64,000 nt of DNA from Panicum virgatum (lineage: Eukaryota > Streptophyta > Magnoliopsida > Poales > Poaceae), in assembly GCF_016808335.1 (NCBI RefSeq), contig NC_053149.1, positions 1,063,596 through 1,127,595 of the forward strand, given 5' to 3'. The position numbers and the translations under genes are program-made. Each line of letters begins with the position of its first letter. Position 1 is the first letter of the stretch. Under the pieces are notes generated by a model, which saw only the letters and a list, made by a program, of their open reading frames with translations, was not told the origin of the DNA and searched no databases. Shown in pieces: positions 1 to 12,600 of the stretch.

Positions 1-2
1 AG

Positions 3-3000
3 ATGGTGCTCGACGCCAACTGCAGAGCGTACGCGCTCTACCTCAGGAAGATCCTCGAGGCCGGCGAGGCGTCGGCGGTGTCGTCACCACCGCATCCTCC
101 TGAGCTCGTGTTCGGCGTCGGAGCCGACGAAGAAGACGACCGCGGCGGCGACGAGGACGCCCCGGAGAACGACGAGTCTGCCAGCTCGCAGAACAGCTTC
201 CGGTACAATGTAATGACACGACGACACGCTCCGTTCTTCTCGACGGTGCGAGTAAACCAAGTCTTCTCATTGCCGGTGAGCTTTGATTTCATTTGCAGCC
301 GATGTGGGCGGGGACGGAGGAGGAGCAGGGCGATCTTTACCCGCGGCGGCAGGGCAGCGTCAAGGGCCGGAGGGACCTCATGAGGCCGCCGAGCCTGTAC
401 CCGCAGCGCGTGCCGCCGCACCTCATCGTGCAGCAGCAGCCGCCGCCGCCGCCGGTGAGCAGAGGAATCCCGGCGTCAAGGCTCCGGGCGGAGCACTCGC
501 AGTCGCCGGCGGCGCCCTCAGACGACAGCATGGAGGAATCTTCCTCCGATCTCGGCGGCGGCAAAGAGGTGCGTGCTCTGTCACTTGGCGTGGAAAAAAG
601 ACGCGACGCGACGCGACAGCTTAGCTACTAGCTAATGTGTTTGGTCCATGCATTCTTAGCATCACAAATCATGATTAGAAATGCAGGCCAGTTTTTTAAA
701 CCAAATTTAAAAGAATAGGGAAGCATAAGTAGGGAATGACTGCCAGCCTGCTTGGTAACATGGTCAATTATGCTACGATAATTCTTGTACTTCCTCCATC
801 CAAAGTACAAGTCCTTTTAGAGGTATACTATACAATACAGTCATTGTAGACATCGTGACAGAGGTATTTTAACCACTAATTAATAGTCTAAATACAAATG
901 AAATACAGCAAATGGTATGATTTTCCCAACAGTTATAGCTATACCATTTCCTAAAATTCACTCGCAATATTCAAAAGGATATTTGTAGTAACCAACACTC
1001 CTTTGCGACTAGATAGAGAATATTCATATAGCTAACATATGTTCAGGTCCCACAGCATCTTGGTATAAAAAATGGGTTTTGCAATTATAAAAATGCAGTC
1101 ATTTTTAGTGATGGAAAACAGTCATTTTTACCGAACTGTATAGGCAGTTATTAAATGCAGTAACTACGAGTAGCCAAATACTCCATCCGGTCACAAAATA
1201 GTCTATTAATTATGCTTTGATGACCTAGATCTGGTCAAACATTTGAACCTTAATTTTGTCATCAAAAGCTACAGAAATGATTAGTTTAAAAAACATATAG
1301 CTATATATATGTGTGTAGCTAGGTTTGTCTAAAAAATAACATCATAGTTTCAACGACTTATGAGGTGGTATCTCACAACGTTAGGTATATACTAGTGTAC
1401 ATGCATGTGCGGATGCAAGTATGAAGATGACAATAACACCAGCTAATTCAGTCAGTTCCAAGTTAGCATTGTAAGAACGATGGCTGAATTAGTCAATCGG
1501 AACATGCGTTCAGAATGAACAGGCGTTTATTTCTCTGGCTGATGAAACCAATGCCGAGCCTGATACAGTACACAGCAAGCTTCCAATCCAGAGACTTTTT
1601 GAGTTACCAATGCCGTTGCCTTGTCTCTTAGGAAAAGCGCGCGGCGGCGTCGCCACCGTCGTCCAAGCCACGCCCGCACGCCGACGACGCCCTGCTGTCT
1701 CCGGACCCCGCGAGGTAAGCCGCCCACCATTAGCCTCGCCGCATGCAGCGGCATTGTCTTCTTCGTTCCTCCCTCCCTGACATCACCTCGATCATTTTGA
1801 TACAGCTCCCCGGCGGCGCCGCAGCCGCTGCCGACGCCCAAGGACTTCGTGTGCCCCATCACCAGCCAGGTGTTCGACGACCCCGTGACGCTCGAGACCG
1901 GGCAGACCTACGAGCGGCGCGCCATCCAGGAGTGGCTCGACCGCGGCAACGCCACCTGCCCCATCACCCGCCAGCGCCTCCACGGCGCGCACCTGCCCAA
2001 GACCAACTACGTGCTCAAGCGCCTCATCGCCGCCTGGCGCGACCTGCAGCAACCTTCTTCTTCCCCAACGGGGACGACCATGGACGCCGACAGCCCCGCG
2101 CCGCCGTTCAAGACCAGCAGCAGCTCGCCGTCCCCGGACACCAGCGCCAGCCACGCCAGCGCGCCCTCGCCCACCAGCGTCATCGCGCAGGCCACCCTCG
2201 AGACCGCCGTCGGCGAGCTCCGCGCCGCCGTGTCCTGCCTCTGTACGTCCGAGGACCTGGCCGAGTCCGAGAAGTCGGTGCTCAAGATCGAGCGCCTCTG
2301 GCGGGAGGCCGGTGCCGACCAGGCCGTCCTCGCCGCGCTCGCCAGGCCCGCTGTCATCAACGGCTTCGTCGAGATCCTCTTCAACTCGGTCAGCGCGCAG
2401 GTGCTGCAGGTCGCCGTCTTCCTCCTCGCCGAGCTCGCCTCCCGGGACGACGCCGTCGTGCAGACGCTCACCAGGGTCGACTCCGACGTCGACTGCCTGG
2501 TGGCCCTCTTCAAGAAGGGCCTGGTGGAGGCCGTGGTGCTCATCTGCCTCCTGGCGCCCACGCCGGAGCAGCTCGTCGAGATGGACATGGCGGAGGCCCT
2601 CGTGTCCACCATCCGCCGCGGCGACGAGGACCCGCTCAAGATGTGCATCAAGCCCAAGGCCGCGTCGGTGATCCTCCTCAGCCAGGTCCTCGCCGAGGGC
2701 GGCGCGGACAGCTCCACGTCGCCGGTGCCGAGGTCCGCGCTCCTGTCGGAGAGGTTCATCCGGAGCGTCGCCGCGAGCCTGGAAGCCGAGCAGGTGGAGG
2801 AGAGGCTGGCCGCCATGCGCATCCTGCTCCGGTGCATCTGGGAGGACGGCCACTGCCGGAGCAGCATCGCCGACAAGTCGTCCCAGCTGGGCGCCGTCCT
2901 CGACGCCTTCCACGCCGTCGGCGACGCGGACAAGTTGGACATCGTGCGCTTCCTCTACGAGCTGCTCAAGCTGAAAAAGTCCGTGCTTCGATCTCAACTA

Positions 3001-5732
3001 CTACACTGTAGAATTAAGCGCTCGATCAATTATCAATATGCTCGCCGGTTCCAACATGTCGATCGTTCTTCAGGCGATCGGCGGCGGAGCGTGTTCTCCG
3101 GGCGATCAAGGACGGCGGCTCCTTCAGCATGATGCACACGCTTCTCGTGTACCTGCAGTCCGCGCCGCCGGAGCACAGCCCTGTGGTTGCAGGGCTACTT
3201 CTTCAGCTCGACCTATTGGTCAGCACAGAACGCACCACTACTAGTTCTGAAATGAAATCTGAACACCCCACAATGCAAGTTCTGATGATTTTCCATGCAT
3301 GGCAAACACACCCAGGTTGAGCCGAGGAAGCTAAGCATGTACCGAGAGGAAGCGGTGGACTGCCTCATCCAGTGCCTGAAGAACACTGACTTCCCTCGGA
3401 GCCAGCTCCTCGCCGCCGAGACCATCATGTGCCTCCCGGGGAGGTTCTCGTCGTCGGGGAGGCCGCTCGCGCGATCGACGCTGCTGAGGCTGGCCAGGGT
3501 GAAAGAGAGGCACCGCCAGTCGCAGGATCTGAGCACCGTTCGCGCCGACGCCGGCGAGGATGAAATGGTATACCTTGCTCACTGAATTTTCAGGCACTCG
3601 GACCTTGTCTGAACGAGCTCTGCGCAGGAAGAAGAGAAGGCCGCCTCTGAATGGGAGAGGAAGACGGCGTACGCGCTGGTGAGCCACGAGTTCGGGCTGG
3701 TGTTCGAGGCCCTGTCGGAGTGCCTCAAGAGCAAGAACGCCGATCTGTTCACGACGAGCCTCGTGTGCGCCACATGGCTCGTGTACATGCTCTCCCTCCT
3801 CCCCGACACCGGCGTGCTCGGGGCGGCCAGGGTCTGCCTGCTACGCCAGTTCGTCATTGTCCTCCGCTCCGCCAAGCACGGCAGCGACCGGGTCCTCGCC
3901 ATGGTGGCGCTGAGGAGCTTCATGAACGACCGAGGTTGCTTGATGACCACTGACCATGCATTTTCCCCCCCTCTTTCTTGTGCACGCAAATCATGGTGAA
4001 TGTTACCGTTTCTCTGATCCTCCAAACGAACAAATTCTCAGAGGGGATGCACGACATCACGACGTACATCAAGGACGTGCTCAAGACCCTGAGGGAGCTG
4101 AAGAAATCGTCCGGCCTCGCGTTCGAGATGCTCAAGCTGCTGTCGGACGGCCAGGAATCCAGCCTTGTAATGCTCAGCTTGCTATCCAAGTACCAAGTGC
4201 ATTTCATTTTTTCTGTGAAACCTTGAGATTTTACTGAAACAACATTTTTTCCATTGCAGGACATGTGGAACCACAAGGATATCAACCTTGTGGACTGCAG
4301 CTCAAATGGTGAAGTAACATCAATTGTTTACCTGAAGAACCACATCTTCTCTGGCCACTCTGATGGAACATTGAAGGTTGCTCTTTCGAAATTCCCAACT
4401 CGTAGCTTATCAAAACCTTTTTTTGCAGTTTCTGACAAACTGTTCGACAGGTGTGGGAGGGAAGTGAAAACATCCTTCGCCTTGTGCACGAGACCCAGGA
4501 ACACACGAAAGCAATCACCAGTTTGTCTGTCCTGCACTCGGAGGAGAAGCTCTACAGTGGATCATTGGACAGGACAATTAGAGTATGTTTCTTGCAGGGG
4601 TCTTCAGGAGATAGCGTCGTACAGGATAGGATGCACGACCAAATTCAGAGTATGACCCGTGGCCCTGTCTGGTGCTGGTGCAGGTGTGGCAGTTCCGGGA
4701 TGGCGTCCTCCGGTGCGTGGAGATCCATGACACGAGAGACCCGGTGCAGAACCTTGCCGTCGCCAACGCCATGGCCTGCTTCGTGCCACAAGGCGCAGGC
4801 GTTAAGGTGATCGACAAGATCCTTCAGTAGTAGTAGCTGCTGCCTCTCTAGAACATGGAAACATATTCAGGGCTTCAGATTCAAAATGCTGAACGTTCTG
4901 CGCTTTGTTATGCCCTTCCAGGTGCTCAGCTGGAACGGCAGCTCCAAGCTCCTGAATCCCGGCAAGTACGTGAGGTCCATGGGGCTGGTGCACGGCAAGC
5001 TTTTCTGCGGCTGCAACGACAGCAGTATTCAGGTATCTGCTGCTGAAATGTGAAATCTTCAGAAAACAACATTCTATCTACTGCAGGCATGGATGGCATT
5101 GACTGAATCTGAATGTGATCTATGACGACAGGAAATCGACCTGGCGAGTGGCACGCTGGGCGTAATCCAGTCCGGCAACAAGAGGATTCTCGGCAAGGCG
5201 AATCCTGTATACTCCCTACAAGTTCATGACGGATTGCTGTACACCGGGAGCACTCCATCAATGGACGGCGCGTCAGTCAAGGTAACATATAACTGAAACG
5301 AACTGAACAATTGCATGAACTCAATCTTCAGGTTTCTGACGGCTGCTGCGGCATGCAGGTGTGGAACTGCGCCAACTACAACCTCGTCGGCTCGATGCCG
5401 TCGTCCATGGAGGCGCGGTCGCTGGTGGTCAGCGCAGACCTCATCTACCTTGGCTCCAGGAACGGCGCCGTGGAGATCTGGTCCAGGGAGAAGCTCACCA
5501 GGATCGGCACGCTGCAGGCGGGCGGCCCCAGCTGCCGCGTCCAGTGCATGGCCGTCGACGGCGATGGTGACGTGCTTGTCGTCGGGACATCGGACGGCAG
5601 GATTCAGGTCAAATGCTGCTGCTGCATTGATCTGTGCTGACAGGATTGCCAAGATCTGAACTTCTTATGTATGGCATCTCAGTACTCACATTGGGATTTC
5701 TCTTCTTATGGCAGGCGTGGGGATTGACTTGA
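3..5732 (+). CDS. LIN: LIN/CERBERUS-like U-box, ARM and WD40 E3 ubiquitin ligase (5' partial)
   Basis: This is the 3' part of a large E3 ubiquitin ligase that should transfer ubiquitin from an E2 through its U-box. The exons I assign are 3-209, 299-568, 1632-1714, 1806-2978, 3074-3218, 3316-3567, 3628-3934, 4042-4166, 4260-4376, 4451-4582, 4684-4806, 4922-5032, 5132-5281, 5359-5607 and 5715-5732, giving 1153 codons in one frame. The U-box (about residues 200-272, containing DFVCPIT and TCPITRQRL) is followed by an alpha-helical ARM-like region and then WD40-like blades from about residue 855 to the end (for example FSGHSDGTLK and YSGSLDRTIR). This order matches legume LIN/CERBERUS, which acts in nodulation and mycorrhizal infection; a symbiotic role here is inference. 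The N-terminus lies outside the window, and the AG before position 3 could be a splice acceptor. AATAAA at 5776 is a possible poly(A) signal. The donor after exon 4 (GTCCGT) is weak but is required by the frame. Confidence 0.9.
569..1631 (+). other. Long intron of the LIN-like gene with Stowaway-like remnants
   Basis: This intron of about 1.06 kb is AT-rich, unlike the GC-rich exons beside it. Two stretches, at about 788-860 and 1178-1290, begin with sequence resembling the Stowaway MITE terminus (variants of the CTCCCTCCGTCCC consensus followed by AAAATA-like sequence). I could not find matching opposite ends or clear TA target duplications, so these are at most decayed remnants. No coding sequence was recognised. 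Confidence 0.4.
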
Positions 5733-6631
5733 GCAGATGCAGAGGAGGCATAAAAAGAATCGTCAAGGAATGGTGAATAAAATGTGGAAATATGAGTGGC
5801 GTACTGCTGATTGTTCTGTTTGTGTTTTTCCTGGCACGATCTTGCAAGATCTGCAAAGTGTAAATATCGTCCGAGTTCATACTACTGAACTACTGATCTG
5901 CAAATCCATCCGCCTCATTAGATCAGAAACCCGAGAGTAGGAAAGAAAACATTTCATGGCAGAGGTAGCAGTCATAGTGATGGTGTGAAAACAGTGTCGC
6001 AAATTTACGTTACCACGATATCGCACTCTGCATAAGCCAGTCATTTATCTCGTTTTCGCTTCTCAGAGTGTGAAAACAGAGCGCGGCGAATTCCTGGAAC
6101 CGTAAAACTTGTCATTTTCAATCGATTCCACGATGAAATTGTAACTTTCATTGATATTCATAACAAAATTATGACTTGCGAGCTAAGGAGCGGAAAATCT
6201 TTCTCCTGTTCTACAAATCAAATATTTCACTTTATTCCGAAAAAAAATGTACTGTCTAGAACCATTTTCATGTTTTCGACCGTTTTCATCCCTTATGCCC
6301 ATCAGCGTCTTGATGAAGAAAGGCTATAACAGGTTAGGCCCATCAGCCATCGATTCACCACAACAAGAGCCCTGCACAGCTAGCAATGCAATGCAATGCA
6401 GCAGAGAGCAACAATGCACAAGAACAGAGCTCCTACTAACTTGTTTGGCCCACAAGGCAGAAACAAATCCAACTTAATTGCCAGAGAGTCACCAGACATA
6501 TCTCCTGTGTAACAGCAATCAATCTTTGTAACGGTAACTCACCCGGCAATTGCCTTGAGCCGAGCTCACCAACTGCTAGTTTAGTAACTCAACACCCGTT
6601 TCAGGGCCAGGCAGGGATGATAGATGAGGCG
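5733..6631. other. Convergent intergenic region between the LIN-like and thioesterase genes
   Basis: The two flanking genes end towards each other here. The left part should contain the 3' UTR of the LIN-like gene, and the right part the 3' UTR of the thioesterase gene. A stretch at about 5840-5900 closely resembles 18185-18250 in the thioesterase gene's own intron. A short run of GCAAT repeats lies near 6385-6400. No gene was seen. Confidence 0.5.
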
Positions 6632-9600
6632 TCAGATCTTGCTCCCTCTGTGCCTGGATGCCGTCATCCACTGCCTCCCGATCGCCACCAGCTCGCCAGA
6701 CTCCTTCTTCCGGATCTCCACCGTCACCGCTGTCATCCTCCCTTTATGCTCCACCACCTTGCCATCCAACTCAACTTCCTCCTGGACATTTTTGACACGT
6801 TTTAGTTCAGTCAGTCCTTATGAACAAATACATTCCGAAAGTTTTCAGAATATATGCAGCTATCAGAAATCTTGCACAAAGGTGTGTGTAACACCCCTCA
6901 ATTAGCACTCAATTAGGAGCCTTAAACGAAGTTTGAAGATTCAAATGGAGTCAAAAATGTCAAGCACACGTGTAGCTCTCTGCTCTTTCTCCCGTGCGTC
7001 GTTGCCGTGGTCAAGTTGGCCACGAACGCCGCTCGCGCGCGCTCACGACGCGCGTCCCCGCCCATGCTGTCCTTGTCTCGCTCGTAGGCCAGCACGCTCC
7101 TCTCCCGAACCCTCTCCATGCTGCCTGAGCCGCCCACGCCTCTCCCTCTCCCTCTCGCGCGAGCGCCGCTTGCCATGGCCGCCATTAGCGTCGCCGCTCG
7201 TCGGTCTCCCGCGGAGCTCCCTCTTCCACCCTTTCTCGCGCCCAAACGAGCCCGTAGCTAGCTTCCTTGGCCTCCACCGGTGCTCCCCGACCCGCTTGCC
7301 GCCGTCCAGAGTCGCCGGAACGCCGCCACAGCGGCACAGTACCGCCGCCGCCCGCCGCCCGCCGTGGAACCGCCGCCACGGACCACCTCTTCGCGCTCTA
7401 AGACCACCCAGAGGTAGCTCTCGAGTCCCTCTAGCTTTTCCCCAACTTTCCCCATGCCGACGTTGAGCCCTGCCGCCGGAATCGAGCCCGAAATCACCGC
7501 CCCTGCTCTGTTTCGCGACCAAGGACCTCGGGTTGAAATTCAAGAAAGTCCAGGGGGTTATTTGAATAGACTGTGACTCAGACGAATAGTGCTTTAAGGA
7601 CTTCTTTGTAATTTCTAGCTATAAACTTTGAAATTCAATATCAATTCGTAGAAAATTCGTAAAATAGAAAATCTTGTTGTTTTGGAATCCTCTTGAAGAG
7701 ATCTATGCAGTAGAACCATAATATGGTAGGTGTTAGTTGCAAGTTTTTGCTGTAGAATTAGATTTATGTTACTAGGTGCATAAAGGCTAGTTGTTTATTC
7801 TTTTTCTTAATTAATTCTTGGAGCCTTTTTATGCTCTGAAATTTTTATGGTAGTTTGTTCATGTGACAATAGTGTTGCTATAAAAATTTCATGATCAGTT
7901 CTCTGGTGTAGCTATTTATTTGATTTAATCCTTGTTTAGTAGACTTTATTTATGGTAAATAGTTTTTGTTAGTAATAAATCATGAAAATATTTCTGCATG
8001 TTCTTTTTGATTAGATTAGCTTGTCCAGGAAGTTTGAGCCTCAGTTCATGACAAGAACAGGAGCTAAAAATGAATCTTGCTAATCTACTATCTGTTTTGT
8101 TTATTTTCTCAGAATTAATTCAGTGTAGATAAAATCATGAAAAATTCACAGTCGCTAGTTCATTTCTGTGTCAACCTCATGTTAAATTTTGAGCTTCTGT
8201 TTTGCTCTAGTTTGACCTGTATAATTTAAGCTTGTTCTAGGTGTTGTCTGAATGATTGAATTATTGTGATTAATTGGCTACATGTCTTGGCATGAGTTTT
8301 ATAGGGTAGCTTAATCTGTTCATGTTATGTTTAGGGTAATTTTTGCTAAATGTATTTCTTTTTGTGCTTTGAGTTGTTTATTTATTAGCAAGCCATGACC
8401 TGCATGTTATAGGAATCAACTACTGCTTGTTTGTGCAGTTAGTGAACTTCTTGTGTGCCGTTGATCATGATGCCATGGGTAGTTAGAAATGTAGTTAACT
8501 ACTCTATAAATGATTGCCCATGTGATATGATTGTTTGTTACTTGTTAGACTACAACTTTATCGTGAAGGAAAAATAATAGCATCTATATGGTTGAGCAAC
8601 TCAGAACTGTGCATTCATACATATACATTATTGCACCTCATTTAGGTACGATAGATGAACCTCGTGAGGGATGTGACATTGAAGCCGAGCCAGAAGATGG
8701 TGAATGGTGGACCCATCTAGAAGATGGATGGATGGATCCCGATGTGCATGACCGAAGGCAGGTGCTCGCCAAGCGAGTATCATCTAACTAACACTGACTC
8801 AGTGTTCATCCCAGGCAAGCCCCGGTGCATGTCCGATTATTTTAAATTATGATATCTATATACATTTTTATTACTTGTGCATTATGTTTCAGGAGTTGAT
8901 TGGAACCCTAGTTGCATGATCCTTAGATTCCTGGAGTTGTACTAGTATGTATAGGACGATAGAACTGCTATGCTTAATAAGTTCTCGATAGAAGACGAGT
9001 GACTTCTCGTCACTCCCGAGTTATAGGAAAACTTTAGAAGCCGAGTAATTGCCGGTTACTCGCAAGATACATTATTGTCGTTATACTTCAGTAATTGAGA
9101 AATGGATTGAAATGGATATGCAGATGTGAGACCGGGCGGGGATGATGGATAGGTATGGCAGCAGGACAGGGTTCCTGTGTGTCTTAGTCCCGCCCGTGTC
9201 GATTAAGGACCGGTCGTTGTGGCAGTGCTGATCGGGGATTGAATTGTACTAACTGCATGCCGGGAGTAGGAGGTAGTCGAAACCGGTAAGCCGAGTACTG
9301 CCTTACTTCGAAAGTACAGGACTCCTTCCCACCCCTTAGGGCGAGTCGAGTAGTCGCGGAGAATTGGGATGCATGTATTTACTTTTGGTGGTCTCTCGTT
9401 GAGCTCGGCTGACTATACGCTGGTGGGGCGGTCCTGTAGTTCGAGGCGGGGAGGGGAATGGTTGGTTTGTATTGTCCGACGGGGCAAATACGGGCCGTGT
9501 TGGTTAGGTCCACCTTGCAAGGTTAAATCGGATCGATTCGCCGTGTCTCGCGGTTATGAGGGCCTTGGTCTCTTTGTCACACCGTAGCAAAAATGTAGAA

Positions 9601-12600
9601 TGTGAGTTAGGTATGTTTATATAAAATATTGATCTCATTGAATTATTTTGCTTGCATCACCATGATTGCTATAGTAGGTCTATGCAAATATTAGATGAGA
9701 GTTAATTTATATAGAACCTGGAGCTAAAATAATGAAAGTAAGGAATTATTTTAGTTGCTTTTTCTGCAAAATAAACCACCAGCCAAATGCCTTGCATGTC
9801 TAGATATGTGGGCTAAGTTATATCCACTGGTCGGGTAAGTCTTGCTGAGTATTAGTATACTCAGGGTTTGTTGTTTACCCTATTTCAGGTATAGAAGCTA
9901 ATCAGGATTCGCATCAGTGGGCTCGATGTGACGTCCTCACGTGTTCATAGTTATCATTTCGTTTTATTGGTTCTCAATCAAATTTCTTCCTCTCAGGTCA
10001 TATTCTCATCCGCTGCTGTCATTTATTTTATATAAATTCTAAATTTAAAGTTGTTTTGTAAATATTTATATTATTAACTATTTTTGTGAAATTATATTAT
10101 GCTGGTACCGTCTGTGCTCGCCGTCGCGCGAGACTTCTGGTGTGTTTCGATCGGCCTGTGGGTTGGAAACAGGCTGTCAGGTTACACTTAATTAAGCTAA
10201 TGCGCCTGATGCGTTCAAATGATGGCCATTACGCTTAATTAAGCTGTTTAACTTGGCGGTTCTGTCACAGCTGGTATCAGAGCTGAAATGCACCAGGGAG
10301 GGTACTAGCATGATTATTTTTAGTGTTTTCAAAATTAAAAATGAGTTTTAGAAAGATACGCCTCTTTGCGCTTAAGGGTTTAAGGAAGATTAGTACGTAA
10401 GCCCTATATAGTGTAAGTTAAATCAGGTGGCTCTATATAATATCAACTGATTTCCAGCACATTACATTTATGTCAAAACTTACTTTCTTACATAATATTT
10501 ATTTAATATTGTATCGACGCACCTACGCTAAGGTAAGCAAGGTAAACATTCTTGGTAGTCCCTTAGAATAGCCCACGTGTTTCATACGTGCGCGGATCCC
10601 ATATGATGAGCATACGAGGATGTGATAAGGCTCCATTCAAATGAGCCTGTCGCTATCTGCCGCCTGATATGGAGTGCGAACTTCCCGCCGTGTGATTGCA
10701 ATCACGGCCATCTCGTAAGGCAATGTTACGAGATGTAAATCTGTCATGCGATTGGCCATGACCGTGTACCTTGGGACACGTTTACCCTTGGGTGTCCCGT
10801 AAGGCGATTTGTACGGGAAGTGAATACGTTGCCTCAGTAACGTATGCAGCGCTGTCCATGCAGCGTTAAACGCATGGGCGCCATCTCTATAGTAGATGGT
10901 GATGTATGTGTGAATATGTGGGCAACTGCATATGCGTTACCCATGTGGCGTAGGACACATGGGGGCCGTTCGTGTGTGCTGGCACGAAGGGTCCAGTCGT
11001 GGATATATATATATATATGTATATCATGTGATTTTCTGCAGGTACACTAACAAACGATTGCGTGAGTTAGAACGAGTACAAAACGACTAGATATATAATT
11101 GGGAGAGTACGTATGTATGCCACCGAGTATCCACGTATATTGCCATATAATTATGTTGGCAAATTTTGGAGAGGACGAAATTAGACGAGCATGCATCATC
11201 ATATCATCATGTGTGGAGTTTTTGGTGGTTTTTCTGGTGCATCCAATACTCGCTCACTAAGAGCATACATCGCTGTTTTGAAATTTTGCGCTACACTACT
11301 ATCGGTCCAACTTCTAGCTATCCAAATAATTTTTCCTGAACAACTAGATTATGAGAAAGATGTGAGAAATTATAGATTTACATATTATAGAAATTTTAAC
11401 GACCTTAGGGGAATGTTCATATGGACCTCCAGACTAAACTTGGCCCCTTGATCCAGTGCCTTCTATGCTTATAGCTACGACTCAGTAGTAATGGTCAGGT
11501 CTTTCTTAACATTCTCATTATCTTTGAAAGCCCAAATAAGGATATTATCCTAAGAAGAATCTCCTAGCCAATTTTTCTTAACATACCATCGCATGAGCTA
11601 AAATTATCCTATCTGTGGCTTAATGCCCATTCCCATTTATTCAGCTATTTCTATTTTTCCACAATTGGTCAATATCAATTTGAGATCGTGCATCCTCATT
11701 TCTGGGCCATTCATTCAAATGCTCAAAGATAATTCATCCTGGCTATTCTTGATGACTACACACTTTCTGTTGTTCTTATAGTGTTGATATTCGTTTATAT
11801 CGATCGCCTTGATTCCTATACCTAAAATGGATCCACTTACGTTCTTGCTCGAATAATATAAATAAATTAATGACTTGATTACAGATATTATAGTCATCCT
11901 GCAGGAATGAGGTCGCACGTTTGTTGCATTACATCGTCTTGCATTGTTGGGTCGTGCTAGGTTACTGCATGATCATGGGAGACATTGGTGGTAGTTTGGC
12001 TGACTATGTGTGTTCGTGCTTTTGAGTGCGTTCTCTGGTGTCTTCCGACTTCTATAATCTCTTTCTATCCATTCGTGTTATTCGGAGTGCTATTATTGAT
12101 TCTTAGGCGGTGGAGATTTCTCCCATGATCTCTAGTGCCGCGACGGAACCTAGGGCCTCGCGTGTGTGGCCACCATGCGATTGTGCTACTAGGTGCGCGC
12201 TGGTGCTTGAGTGCATGTGGACGAAACTACATCGCCAATTCTTTTTGTGAAATCTTTGGAATCATTTTTCTCTGGTTTGATCTTTTAAGGGGGTAGGCCC
12301 TAGACGAATAACAGTGCGTACGGGTTGTTTAAGTTTGAGTTTCTGGGTATTGTCCACTAACTGGCATGGCATCATGTGCATCCTTAACTCATATATGTGC
12401 GTGCATCATACTCATGCATCTCATGGCGAGCATCACTCAAGAGTATCGTTATTATGCATCATGATGTGTGCATCATTGAGTCGACATCATGGCAAATGCA
12501 TCATGTCATATGCACCATTTTGTTTTGTGCAAGGAACATTCCATCATGGCACTACACTGGCATTGCATTGGTATAAATGAACATATTTTACAACTAGCAT

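Noticed and set aside
1743..3011. A 422-codon plus-strand frame and a 401-codon minus-strand frame over the same stretch
   Set aside because: Both overlap the U-box exon (1806-2978) in the wrong frame. They are long only because the exon is GC-rich; the U-box frame carries the conserved domain.
6933..7543. Open frames of 177 and 166 codons on opposite strands, repeated at 14066-14676
   Set aside because: They lie within the LTRs. Overlapping frames on both strands of GC-rich DNA without known domains are not good gene evidence.
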